Shown here one piece after another: positions 43,506 through 56,135 of a stretch of 64,000 nt of DNA. A program made the translations under genes and the position numbers. Location: the NCBI RefSeq assembly GCF_033115175.1, contig NC_084836.1, positions 68,743,297 to 68,807,296 on the forward strand, in the 5' to 3' direction. The DNA comes from Lepus europaeus (lineage: Eukaryota; Chordata; Mammalia; Lagomorpha; Leporidae). Within the stretch, counting starts at the first letter, position 1, and the number at the start of each line of letters is the position of its first letter. The notes under the pieces are model-generated. The model saw only the letters and a list, made by a program, of their open reading frames with translations, was not told where the DNA came from and ran no database searches.

Positions 43506-46500
43506 GTGAGTAGCAGCCAAGGTTCTGGGGCGAGCTGGGTGGCTGGTGAGGCTGCGGCCACGGGCCTGGTGCCAGGGACAGCGTCGCAGGGAGTTGAGAA
43601 TCCAGGCAGGGGTTTCCTTTAAGCCCTCATTTCTTTCCTTTTTTTTTTTTTCTTTTTTCTTTTAAATTATTTTATTTATTTGAAAGGCAGGGAGAGACAG
43701 AAACAGATTTTCCATTTGCCGGTGCACTCCCTAAATGGCCGCAACAGCTGGGGCTGGCCCAGGCCAAAGCCAGGAGCCTGGAACTCCATCCAGGTCTCCC
43801 CTGTGGATGCAGGGACCCAAGCACTTGGGCCATCTTCTACTGCCCTCCCAGGTGCATTAGCAGGGGGCTGGGTAGAAAGTGGAGCAGCCAAGGACTCCAG
43901 CTGGCACCCTTATGGTATGCTGGGGTCGCAGGCAGCGGCTCAACGCACTGCACTGCAATACCAGCCCCTAAGCCCTCATTTCTTTCCCTGACCAACTGCC
44001 CCGGTCCCAGGAGCTGGGGTTTGAGAAGATACGGTCAGGCCAGACACCCAGGGAGACCTATGAGAGCGAAGACAGAATCCAGGAGGAACTTGGAACCCCG
44101 GGGCCAGGCCCTGCAGGCACAGGGGTGAGAGGGACTGACACCAGCCAAGGTTCCATGGCTGAGCTGCTGGGAGGGGCGCCCTAAAGGTCAGGGACATCTC
44201 AGCCCTCCTCCAGTGTGGGCCCAAGGCCACGCCCAAGGTCCTGAGGTCCCTCCCTGCAGCCTCGCTGGGACGTTGCCCAGGTGCTCAGCCCTGGGCTTGT
44301 AGCCCTGGAGTGTAGCACTTCAGTATCCGAGCTACAGCCCCTCCTGTGAGCCCGACCGTGGCTGTGTTACCACTGGCCTCCACAGACTTTTTTTTTTTTT
44401 TCTAAATATATATTTATTTAAAAGGCAGAGGCGGAGAGAGATCTTCCATCTGCTGGTTCACTCCCCCAAAAGGCCACAATGGCTGGGGCTGGGGCTAGGC
44501 GCAAGCCAGGAGCCAGGAGCTTATTCTGGGTCTCCCATGTGGGTGGCAGGGCCCTAAACACTTGGGCCATCTTCGGCTGCCTTCCCAGGTGCATTAGCAG
44601 GGAGCTGGATCAGAAGTGGAGCAGCCAGGACTCGAACCGGCACTCCAATATGGAATGCTGGTGTTGCAGGTGGCGGCTTAGCTCACTGAGCCACAGCACC
44701 TGTCCACGGTGAAAGGTTTTGTCTCTCCCTGCTCGGTCTATGTCTTTTCCAACTGGAGAGTGGACAAAACAGGGGACTCTCAGGTGGGGGGGGGGGCATG
44801 GAGAATCTCAGAGCAGCAGAGAGGTCCCCACGGAGTGTTGGGCCACGTGAACCCTTGAGGTCACTCCTTCCCCCGCCCCTGGGCAGCAGCGGGCATGGGG
44901 CTAGAGAAGAGGTTTTGCAGGATACGGGCGGTTTGTGACAGCAGTGTCACATTGCAGGGAGCCAGTGAGGAAATGGCTGGGAGAGGAGCTGCACATTATA
45001 AAGGGAAGACTTTGTAATTATAAAGCTTCCCTTCTGAGTCAGAGAATTGCAGCCGCTTTGCTCAGAGGTCAGATTTGCCCTTTTGCACTTAGCCCTCTGG
45101 GGTCTGGGATTGGATCACACTGTGCAGCGCACACGTCACAGAGGAAGAGGCAGCCCTGGGAGCTTCTTGCTGCCCGAGGGGCAGGGCTGGGGGCACTGGG
45201 CTCCAAGCCCCGCCCGGTGGTGAGGGGTTAGTTGGCTAGGGCCTGTGTAGAGGGGCTAGGAGCAGGTGCAAATGCAGGAGGAGCTGGAGACAGGGGGCAG
45301 AGAATGCCGCTGGCATTGAAGGGGAGCAGGGAGTGGTTGGGGGGCTCTCTGGACAGAGCCCTCCCCACCTCTGGAACACACACTCCAGGCCGGAGCCCGG
45401 AGAACCGTGCGCCCACACCGTGCTCTTTCCAGATGTGTGGACCAGAAGTTCCGGCGCTGCCCGCCCCTGCCCAGCACCAGCGTCATCATCGTGTTCCACA
45501 ACGAAGCCTGGTCCACGCTGCTGCGGACCGTGTACAGCGTGCTGCACACCGCCCCTGCCGTCTTGCTGCGGGAGATCATCCTGGTGGACGATGCCAGCAC
45601 TGAGGGTGAGGCGATGGGGACCCTCTCTGGGGAGGGAGCAGCTTCGCTCAGGGGAGTGGGCACCAGCTCCTGGCATCACGGAGCATCGGGGCGTCCAGGA
45701 GCGGGAAGAAGGCTGGTGGGGACCAGGGATGGATACTTCCCTTTTCTTTTTCTTTTTTTTTTTTTTTTAAGATTTATTTATTTATTTGAAAGTCAGAGCC
45801 ACACAGAGAGAGGAGAGGCAGAGAAAGAGAGAGAGGAGAGAGAGAGAGAGAGAGTCTTCCATCCAATGGTTCACTCCCCAATTGGCAGCAACAGCCAGAG
45901 CTGCGCTGATCCAAAGCCAGGAGCCAGGAGCTTCTTCCGGTCTCCCACGTCGGTGCAGGGGCCCAAGGACTTGGGCCATCTTCTACTGCTTTCCCAAGTC
46001 ATAACAGAGAGCTGGATCAGAAGTGGAGCAGGCGGGACTAGAACCAGCACCCATATGGGATGCTGGTGCTTCAGGCCAGGGCATTAACCCACTGCGCCGC
46101 AGCGCCAGCCCCACTACCTCCCTCTTCTAGTGCCTGGACTTTGTTCACATTCCACCCAATGGGCTCCAAGGGCTTTGCGTCTTGGACGACCAAGCTGGGA
46201 GAAGGGGGGGAAGGAGGCTAGGGACAGGCCTTCCCCTGTTTCTGACCAATTAGACCACACTTCCTGCTTGCAGACTATTCTAGAAGCTGTCTTGGCTGTG
46301 GTCGTTAGTAGATGAGGCTGCTCACCCACCTCCCCCCACAGCACTCCATGCGGGCGCCGACCTCAGCTGAGGGCAGTGAGCAGCGCCAACGCAGGCGGCC
46401 TCTAGCAGGTGTGCGGGGGCACGGACTGGAGTGAGGACCGCTGACTTGCTTGTGTGGTGGGTGAGGGATTTTAGCAAGGGGGCAGCCGAAGCCTATGCCT

Positions 46501-49500
46501 CGTCTCTCCCAGTTCCATCCTTGCTCGGCTTGGAGAAAGAGCTGTGCAAGCATCAGTTTGGTTTAGTTCGTGGCTTGGGAACCGTGCACCAGCGGGTACC
46601 TGTCACAGCTGGGGCTGGTTCATGGTGGGGGTACCACTGGAGCTGGGTCTTAAAGGGTGAGTGTCTGGGAGGAGGGGAGGGCACAGAGGGCATTCCGGAA
46701 GAGAGAAAGGCATATGCAGGCTCGTGTTTGTTTGGGTGTGGGGGTGGGTTTGGTGTGGCTGAGACTTGGTTTGTTGTAGGAAGTAAAACTGCAAAGATGC
46801 TGAATTGACAGTCATCATTCCTACCAGGCTATGTGGTCTATGCCACCAAACTACCTTGTTTCAGACCATAGCAGCTTCGTTTTGCTTTGCTGGTTTTGTA
46901 TATAGATAATCTTACTTGGGAGACACAGAGGGAGAGAGGTGGATACACACGCACACACACACACATACACAGCTTTTCACTCACTCCCCAAATGCCCACT
47001 ACAGCCGGGATGGGGCTTGGCCAAAGCTGAGAGGCAGGAGCTCAGTACATCTGCCCCCATGGGTGGCAGGAACCCTACTACGTCACGGTTACCTCCCAGG
47101 TCTGCCGTTAGCAAGAAGTTGGGGTCGGGAGCCGGAGCTGGGATTCGAACCCCCAGTACTCTGCTGTGGGACGTAAGTGTCCTAACCTCTACACCAAATG
47201 CGTGAGCGTGGCAGCTTTGGAAGAAGGTAATTGGCTGGAACAGAGGCCAGAGAGGCAAGTTCTTAGGATCACTTGAGAGTGCCGATGTCGGGACCAGGGC
47301 TAAGGGAGCGGCTGGGGCTGAGGCGGTGGCAGACTGCGCATGTGCAGGAGCTCCCCGCAGGTGGCACCTGGTGCCTGGGGCTCCCCCAGTGTGTGCCCAG
47401 GGGTCCTCCAGGAGGGCCGGGGTGGGGCTGCTGGAAGGAGGGCCAGGGCTGTGGAGGGAGGGCTGTGCGGGAGCGCTGTCGAATCCTTGTGCTCAGAGAG
47501 CCGCCATCTTCCCGGGGAAGACAGGCACTCAGCAGTGCTTGGCAAGCGAAGGCAGGCGAGGGCCAGGGACGCAGTGAAAGGGTCTGGTGGGCACAGAGTG
47601 CGCAGGTGGGGCTCGCAGAGAGGGCAGGCCTGGACGGTGGCCTCCAGGGAACCTTGGTGGCCCTGCAGCGGGAGCCCCGGTGTGTCAGCTGTTTCATAGC
47701 CCCGCCCCACCCCTGTGCTGCCCATCCCTGGGAAGCTTCTTCCCCTGGAACGCAGGTGCTGGGAGTTCCAATCTGTTGGCACTCACCACCCAGAATTCCA
47801 CACGCCCACCCACAAGGCACAAGTGCCCAGCCAGGGAGCTCCTCTGCCAGACCAGACACGTGACATATGACCAGGCCAGCAACAGCAGCCTCGGAAGAGC
47901 TCAGCGGGGCGTGCATCGGCATAGCTGGTGTGGCACCAGTGAAGATGCTGGCATACCCATCAGAGTGTCTGGGTCCAAGTTCCCACTCTGCTTCCGATCC
48001 CACGTTTCCTGCCAGCTCCGACCTTGGGGCAGTGGGGATGGGTGGAGTAGTTGGGTCCCTGCTACGCAGGAGGGAGGCTGGGATGGAGTTCCTGGCTCCC
48101 AGATTCAGCTCTGGCCCAGCCTCAGCCATTAGGGACATTTTAGGGAGTGAACCAGCAGATGGGAGTTCTCTGTCTCTCTGGTTTGTGGTTCTTTCTCTCT
48201 CTGCCTCTACAATAAATAAATTGTAAAATAGATTGTAAAACTTTCAAAAAAAAAAAATCTACCCAAAGCAGAGCAGCCTGTGCCTAGGGCAGGCCCCGTA
48301 GCCCCTCCCAGGCTCAGATTGGGTGCTTACATTGTTTCTAGCTGTCTCTTCCTTGTCGCCCTGGCCTCTCTCTCAAGGCCAATTCCAGCATCTCAGAAGC
48401 ACCTGCCTGAACAGGTGTTCGAGACACTCATTACGGGGTGGGCATTGTGGAACAAGCATCCACATGCCGTGGGTTTAAGTCCCGGCCCCTCCACTTCTGA
48501 TCCAGTTCCCTGCCAATGTGCCTAGGAAAGCAGCAGAGGATGGCCCAAGTACTTGGGCCCCTGCACCCATGTGGGGGATCCAAATGGAGTTCCAGGCTCC
48601 TGGCTTTGACCTGTCCCAGTCCTGGCTGTTGTTTGGGGAGTGAACCAATGCATGCAAGATATCTTTGTGTCTCCCTTTTGAATAAATAAATTAAATAAAT
48701 CTCTCTCTCTTTTTTTGCCAGACACTTAGACAGTGAGAGAGAGAGAGAGGCAGAGAGAGAGTTATAGACAGTGAGAGAGAGACAGAGAGAAAGGTCTTCC
48801 TTCTGTTGGTTCAGTCCCCAGTGGCCGCTATGGCCGGCACTGCGCCGATCTGAAGCCAGGAGCCAAGTGCTTCCTCCTGGTCTCCCATGCGGATGCTGGG
48901 ACCCAAGCACTTGGGCCATCATCTGCCGCCCTCCCGGGCCACAGCAGAGAGCTGGACTGGAAGAGGAGCAACCAGAACAGAATCCGGCGCCCCAGCCGGG
49001 ATTAGAACCCGGGGTGCCGGCGCCACAGGCAGAGGATTAGCCAAGTGAGCCACAGCACCAGCCTGGCCCCTCCACTTCTGATCCAGCTCCCTGCCAGTGT
49101 GCCTAGGAAAGCAGCAGAAGATGGCCCAAGTGCTTGTGCCCCTGCTCCCACGTCGGGGACCAGGATGGAGTTCCAGGCTCCTGGCTTTGGCCTGGCCCAG
49201 TCCTGGCTGTTGTTTCGGGAGTGAACGATGCATGCAAGATATCTTTGTCTCTCCCTTTTGAATAAATAAATTAAATAAATCTTTAAATCACACACACACA
49301 CACACACACATACACATACACACACACAGATTAAGACACCTTTGACTGAGTCCTGACTCGGTTTCTGACTCCAGTTTCCAGCTAATGGGCACCCTGGGAG
49401 GAAGCAATGATGACTCAAGTACTTGAGTCCCTGTCACCCATGTGGGAGACCCAGATGGAGTTCTGGGCTTCCAACATTGGCCTGGCCCAGCCTGGGCTGT

Positions 49501-52500
49501 TGCGGGCATTTGAGGCGTAAAACAGCAGGTGCAAAATGTGTCTGTCTCTGTCTTTCAAAAAAATAAAATAAATACAAATTTAAACGAAAGAAACACCTGC
49601 CTGAAAACAAAACCTAAACCAGGTGTGGTTTCCTCCCAGATCCCGGCCTCCCTCTGCATCTGTCGAGAGCTGTACTCCTGTTGGCTCACACAGTGCACGG
49701 TCGCCCACAGGGGTCGGCAGCACCCACGTGTGTGCGCATGTGTGTGGCGTTCTGGGGGAATCTTTGGACCCCTGGATAGACCCCCTACCTCGAGGGCCTT
49801 CAGACTCCCGAGGTACAGGTTTGGTTTAGTGGGAAAGGACAAAAAAAACCTCTGATGCCAGTTCAGAAATCTCTGCAGGATAAAATTTCCCGCGTTTCAC
49901 TGTCTGATCAGATTAAGTGGCTCTCGTTACGCACACACAAGCCAAGGCTGCAGCTCTGCCAAGACGCGGTCCCTGCTCTCTGTCCTCCTATCCAGGCGCC
50001 CAGTGGCAACCCTGTGACCGTGAGTGTACAGGCACTGATGCCGGGGTCGGTGGTGGGGAGTAGGCCAGTGCCAGGCTGCAGATTCTTTGTGACCTACCTA
50101 TGAGCCAGACCCAGGGCACAGCCACTGGGCACAGCTCACTCCTGGTCTGGCACATTCTACCAGCATCTGAAAACTAGCCTTGCAGGCCAGTGGGTCTCCT
50201 GGGTCCCCCCACCCCGGTGTCTCATATCCAAAGCCCTGAGCTGCCCTGGGGAGGCTGCACAGCCTGGAACCTGCCACCACCGCCACCCACCCCGCAAGAA
50301 GTTGCCAGTGGGATGGAGGGAGTCAGACTGGTACTGGGGCCCAGGAAGAGTGTAGTCCCTGGTCAGCACCGATGTGAGTCGCAGTTCCCTTGTGGTCTCC
50401 TGGACCCCTAGGAGGACAACGGGGCTGCAGAAAAGTCATGGGGAATTTTCCATTGTCCCCACCATCGTTTTGAAGCCCCCTTGTACAAATCAGGAGCTGT
50501 TGATGGGCTCTGGTTCTCGCTGGATCACAACTTTTTGATGTCTGTTTTACCAGGCACCAAGCTTCTCACCTCTTTCTCTGTGTTTGTTTTATAACACAGG
50601 CAAATAGCTCTGTATTAACGCTCTGTCTTAAATTTGTAAAAGATTTCTTCAACTTTATTTATTTTTACTTTTAAAACTATTTATTTATTTATTTATTTGA
50701 AAGGCAAAGTGACAAAGAGACAGGGAGAGACAGAGACAGAAGTCTTCTATCTGCTGGTTCAGTCCCCAAATGGCTACAATGGCTAGGGCTGAGCCAGGCT
50801 GAAGCCAGGAGTTTCTTCCGGGTCTCCCATGCTGGTACAGGGGCCCAAGGACTTGGGCCATCTTCCACTGCTTTCCCAGGCCATAGCAGAGAGCTGGATC
50901 GAAAGTGGAGCAGCTGGGTCTCGAACCGGCACCCATATGCAATGCCAGCACTGCAGGCAGCAGCTTTACCCACTACGCCACAGCGCTGGCCCCCCACATG
51001 TGAGTTTCACCTGCCAGTGTGCTCCTTACACATGCACGTGGGAAGCAGCCAAGCATGAGTCTTCATTAGGGTTTGAGATATGGCCCGGTATCCAAACGCT
51101 GTACCCGAGCAGGTGGATTGCAGAATAACCCCCAGAGAGTGTTGCACCTGTGCGCTTCTCCTTTTACCCTTCCATAGTGATTCATTAACAAAGTTCCAAG
51201 TTGCAGTTAGAATTGAGGCTGGACAGCACAAGACAGACGGGAAAGTAGAATAAAAATAAAAGGAAAGGGGCCAGCGCTGTGGCATAGTGGGTAAAGCTGC
51301 CGCCTGCAGTGCCGGCATCCCATGTGGGTACCGGTTCAAGTCCCAGCTGCTCCACTTCCAATCCAGCTCTCTGCTATGGCCTGGGAAAGCAGTGGAAGAT
51401 GACCCAAGTCCTTGGGCCCCTGACCCACGTGGAAAACCCAGAAGAAGCTCCTGGCTCCTGGCTTCAGATTGGCACAGCTCCGGCCATTGCGGCCATTTGG
51501 GAAGTGAACCAACGGATGGAAGACCTCTCTCTCTCTCTCTCTCTCTCCCTCTCTCATAAATAATCTTTTAAAAATTAAAAAAAAGAAAACTAAGAGAGAA
51601 AGCGCCTCTGTAAGAAAGGTTTTCTCCTTTCTAGATTTTTCCGAAGGCAGGGAAGAGGGGGCAGCCCCCAAGGAAGGGGTCCATGAAAGCCGCAATGTCT
51701 TGATTTGCTGAGTAAATAAATATTTGTTAGCTGTCTGTTCAGTGTGAGCGCCTGTGTCAGAGCCTGGGGAGACTGCACTGAGCAGGTTGGGTGTCTGTCT
51801 TCTTGGAGCCGACGTTTTTTAGCCGGAAAGACAGAACATAAATAATTCCAGATAGTGCCATTACAAAGAAAGTAAATTAGAGAGGAAGAAAGAACAGAAC
51901 ACAGGATGACAGGCTAGTGGGTGATCAGGGAGCTCCTGTAGTCGGAGTAGCCAAGAAAAGTTATTCTGAGTGTGCTCAACATGAACAGCGTGTGCAAAGG
52001 CCCCAGGGCTTGCTCTGTTAATGGGGCAGAAAGGCAACCAGCCTGGCCGAAAGGAGGTGAGCAAGGGAGCAGAAAGAGCACTGGTGCAGAGGGAGCTTCA
52101 GGGAGGTGGGCAGGCCTCCAGGGGAGCCCTCTGTGGCTGACGGGCACCATTTGGGTTTCTCGTGTGTGTGCGTGGTGACATATCCATAAGATAAAATTCG
52201 GCCAGCGCCGCGGCTCACTAGGCTAATCCTCCGCCTGCGGCGCCGGCACACCGGGTTCTAGTCCGGGTCGGGGTGCCGGATTCTATCCCAGTTGCCCCTC
52301 TTCCAGGCCAGCTTCTCTGCTGTGGCCAGGGAGTGCAGTGGAGGATGGCCCAAGTGCTTGGGCCCTGCACCTGCATGGGAGACCAGGAGAAGCACCTGGC
52401 TGCTGGCTTTGGATCAGCGCGGTGCACCAGCCACGGCGGCCATTGGAGGGTGAACCAACGGCAAAGGAAGACCTTTCTCTCTCTCTCTCTCGCTGTCCAC

Positions 52501-55500
52501 TCTGCCTGGCAAAAAATAAATAAATAAATAAATAAAATTCACCAGCTTTGCCATCTGAAATTCTGTGGCATTAACCACATTCACGTGGTTGTACACCCAT
52601 CACTGCTACCCTTTGCCAGAGAGATTTCTTCCCAAACTGAAACTCTGCCTTTCCTCTCGGCCAGCCCCCGGCAACCGCTGTTCTCTCTGCCTCTGTGAAT
52701 TTAACTGCTGTTCTATTTCACATGAGAGGAATCATGGTATTTGTCCTTTTCTCTTCCTTTTTTTTTTTTGGGGGGGGGGGTAAGAATTATTTATTTATTT
52801 ATTTGAGAGGTAGAGTTACAGACCGAGAGAGAGAGAAAGAAACAGAGAGAGAGGTCTTTCATCTGCTGGTCCACTCCCCAAATGGCACAAAGACTGGAGC
52901 TGCGCCATTCCAAAGCCAGGAGCCAGGAGCTTCTTCCGGGTCTCCTATGTGGGTGCAGGGGCCCAAGGACTTGGGCCATCTTCTGCTGCTTTCCCAGGCT
53001 GTAGCAGAGAGCTGGGTTGGAAGTGGAACAGCCAGTTCTCGAACCGGTGTCCATATGGGATGCTGGGACTACAGGCGGCAGCTTTACCCTCTGTGCCACA
53101 GCGCCGGCCCCGGTGTTTGTCCTTTTCTGACTCTCTCTCCCTTAGCACAGTGTCTTCAGTTCATCGTGTTGTAGCACCTGTCGGAATTCACTTCCTTTTT
53201 GAGGCTGGGTAGCGGTCCATCGTATGGGTGGAACACAGCTTCCTTATTCATGCATTGATGGGCATTTGAGTCCATCCCACCTGGTGGCTATGGTGAACAA
53301 GGCTGCTGTACACATGGGTATGTGGGTGTGCAAATGCCTGCTGGAGTCCCTCTCTCCAATCCTTTCAGAGATACACCCGGGAGTGGAATGGTTGTTGGTG
53401 GGTTTTGGGTTTTTTGTTTTTTGGTTTTTTTTAAGATTTTTTTAATTTTTATTTGAAAGGCAGAGTTACAGAGAGAGAAGGAGAGGCAGAGAGGTGGGGG
53501 GTGGGGAGGAGAGGTCTTCCCTCCACTGGTTCACTTCCCAATTGGCCGCAATGGCCAGAGCTGCACTGATCCGAAGCCAGGAGCCAGGAGCTTCCCACGT
53601 GGATGCAGGGGCCCAAGGACTTGGGCCATCTTCTACTGCTTTCCCAGGCCATAGCAGAGTGCTAGATTGGAAGTGGAGCAGCTGGGTCTTGAACCGGTGC
53701 CCATATGGGATGCCAGCACTGCAGGCGGTGGCTTTACCTGCTATGCCACAGCACCGGCCCCCAGGAAGTGGAATTGTTAGATCATGTGGTCATCCTGTTC
53801 AATTTTTTAATAAGAGCCGTCGTGCTATTTGAACTTTCCTTCTTCTTTTTTTTTTTTTAAATCATTTAATCATTTATTTATTAATTTGAAAGGCAGAGTA
53901 ACAGAGACAGAAAGAGAAATTTTCCATCCACTGGTTCACTCCCCAAATGCCCACAACAGCCAGGGCACAGCCAGGTGGAAGCCAGGAGCCTGGAACTCCA
54001 TCCGGGTCTCCCACATGGATGGCAGGGGGCCACCTTCCACTGCCTTCCAAGGTGCATCAGCAGGGAGCTGGATCGGAAGCAGAGCAGGCAGAACTCAAAG
54101 CAGGCAGTGGCGTAACCACTGCGCCACAATGCTGGCCCTGGACTTTTTTTTTAAATTCAAGAGGCAGAGAGCGAGACACACACAGGCAGAGCGCGCCCAT
54201 CTGCTGATTCACTCACTCCCCAAACACCAGCAACAACAGGGACTGGGCTGGGGCCAATCCTGGGAGCCGGAACTCAGTTCAGGTCTCCCAGACAGCTGTC
54301 GGGGGCACAGTTAACATGCTCTCTACCAGGGTCTGCATTGGCAGGAAACTGGAATCAGGAGCCAGAGCTGGGAATGCACCCAGCTACTCTGATACGAGAC
54401 CCAACTATTGGACCAATTGTCTGCCCCCGGAGATGTCTTGAAGTGCAGTTGGAACCTGCTGTAGTGGCAGGGTCCGAATTACAGCTAGAAGTCACAGCCC
54501 TGCCGGTCCTGTGGAACGGACTGGGGAGTCAAGGCTGCGAGATCAGTTCATACATTGTGTCCTGGGGTGACAGTGGGGACGAGCAAACTGGCAGTGCTGG
54601 CGGTCACTTAGTTGTGAAGACAGGAGGACCCAGACAGACTCTGGGGCAGAGCAGCTGGAGGGAAGCTGGCACTGTTCCCTGACAAGCGGGAGACCTACGG
54701 GGCTGGCGTTGTGCTATAGTGGGCTAAGCCTCCGCCCGTGCCGCCGGCATCCCGTATAGGTGCTGGTTCAAATCCCCGCGGCTCCACTTCTGATCCAGCT
54801 TCTGCTAATGGCCTGGGAAAGCAGTAGAAGATGGCCCAGGTGCTCGGGCCCCTACACCCGTGTGGGAGACCCAGAAGAAGCTCCTGGCTCCTTGCTTTGG
54901 TTCGGCGCAGCTCCAGCCATTGTGGCCATTTGGGGAGTGAACCGGTGGATGGAAGACCTCTCTCTCTGTCTCTCCCTCTCTCTGCCTGTAACTCTGCCTC
55001 TCAAGTAAATGAATAAAAAAAAAAACATAAAGATGGGGGAGACGGAGAGTGGAGGTCTGGGGTGGAAATCTTGGGTTCTGTTTGAGCCTACGTCAGGTGG
55101 GTGTTTCTGTTAGTCCAAGCAAGACCAGGAGCAGAGACCTGGCAGCCGTCAGACCTCAAACCGCGGGCTCCTGTGTCAGGTTCACAGTGGTGTCGTCCAC
55201 TTGGGTGGTGATGAACGAAGCTGCGTGGGGGTGGGGGTTGTTGAAACGAAAAGCCTGCCATCGGGGGTGTCAGTGTGTGGGCGGGATCATCTGGGGCTCT
55301 GTGCTCAGCTCCGGATCGTACATCCAGTGAGCCCAGGAGCAGGAAGAGTGGACAAATGAGACAGGTCCCCTCGAAGGGCCTGAGGCCGGGGCTGCGAGGT
55401 GCAGCCGGGCCACCTGGACCTGGAAGACACTGGAAGGAAGGCGTGGGAGGAGGCTGTGTCGTGCCCCGCCTCTTCCCCAGGGGGTTCGCAGCCCAGTGCT

Positions 55501-56048
55501 TCACCTCTCACCACAGAACCCACTTCCTATCATGTTCTGTCCCAGGGTTATCTCTGCTGCCATGAGCTTCCTGTGAGCCCAGTGAAGCGAGTTCTCAGGG
55601 CAAGCGCCTGCTTGGGTCCCTCTCTCCTCCCTGGACAGAGCCAGCACCCGGGGCTGGCGCTGGGCGGGCGTCTGAGCTCCTTGACGGGCAGGATGCTGAG
55701 GCTGTCCGTGCCCAGGGCAGGCAGGTGCCGGGCAGTGCATCAGCTGATGCCTGCGAGGAGCCCGCTGGGCTGCAGCTGCCCCAAGAAGCTGATGTGCACT
55801 TACACAGTCCCAACAGCCGGAGACAAAAGACTTGATTCCTGGAGTGAGTGGGCCACAGGCCCTCGCTCAGATGACTGCCCGAGAACCCAGGCACAGGTCG
55901 GCACTTTGGGAGCACTCCTCTGTCCAGAAAAATTAAGGAACTGGAGTTCCAAGTTCAAGAGTATTTCCTCTGCCGAGAGCACCATCCTCCCAGACAGGGA
56001 GCAAAGGAATGGCTCAAGCAAGCCCCCTTCTCTCTCTCCTCCCAGGGT

Positions 56049-56135
<87 letters not shown>

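Larger units (their letters stand above)
52531..53830 (-). mobile_element. Old L1 (L1M-type) 3' region, broken by two CSINEs
   Basis: Read on the minus strand, the pieces 53762-53830, 53128-53424 and 52531-52780 give the 3' region of an old mammalian L1 in correct order. Recognised words include AAATTCTGTGGCATTAACCA, CTTAGCACAGTGTCTTCAGT and GAAGTGGAATTGTTAGATCA (as they appear on the + strand). No open frame remains. Confidence 0.75.

Noticed and set aside
47269..48138. 289-residue minus-strand open frame inside GALNT6 intron 2
   Set aside because: GC-rich composition with overlapping open frames on both strands and part of a CSINE at one end. No recognisable domain.
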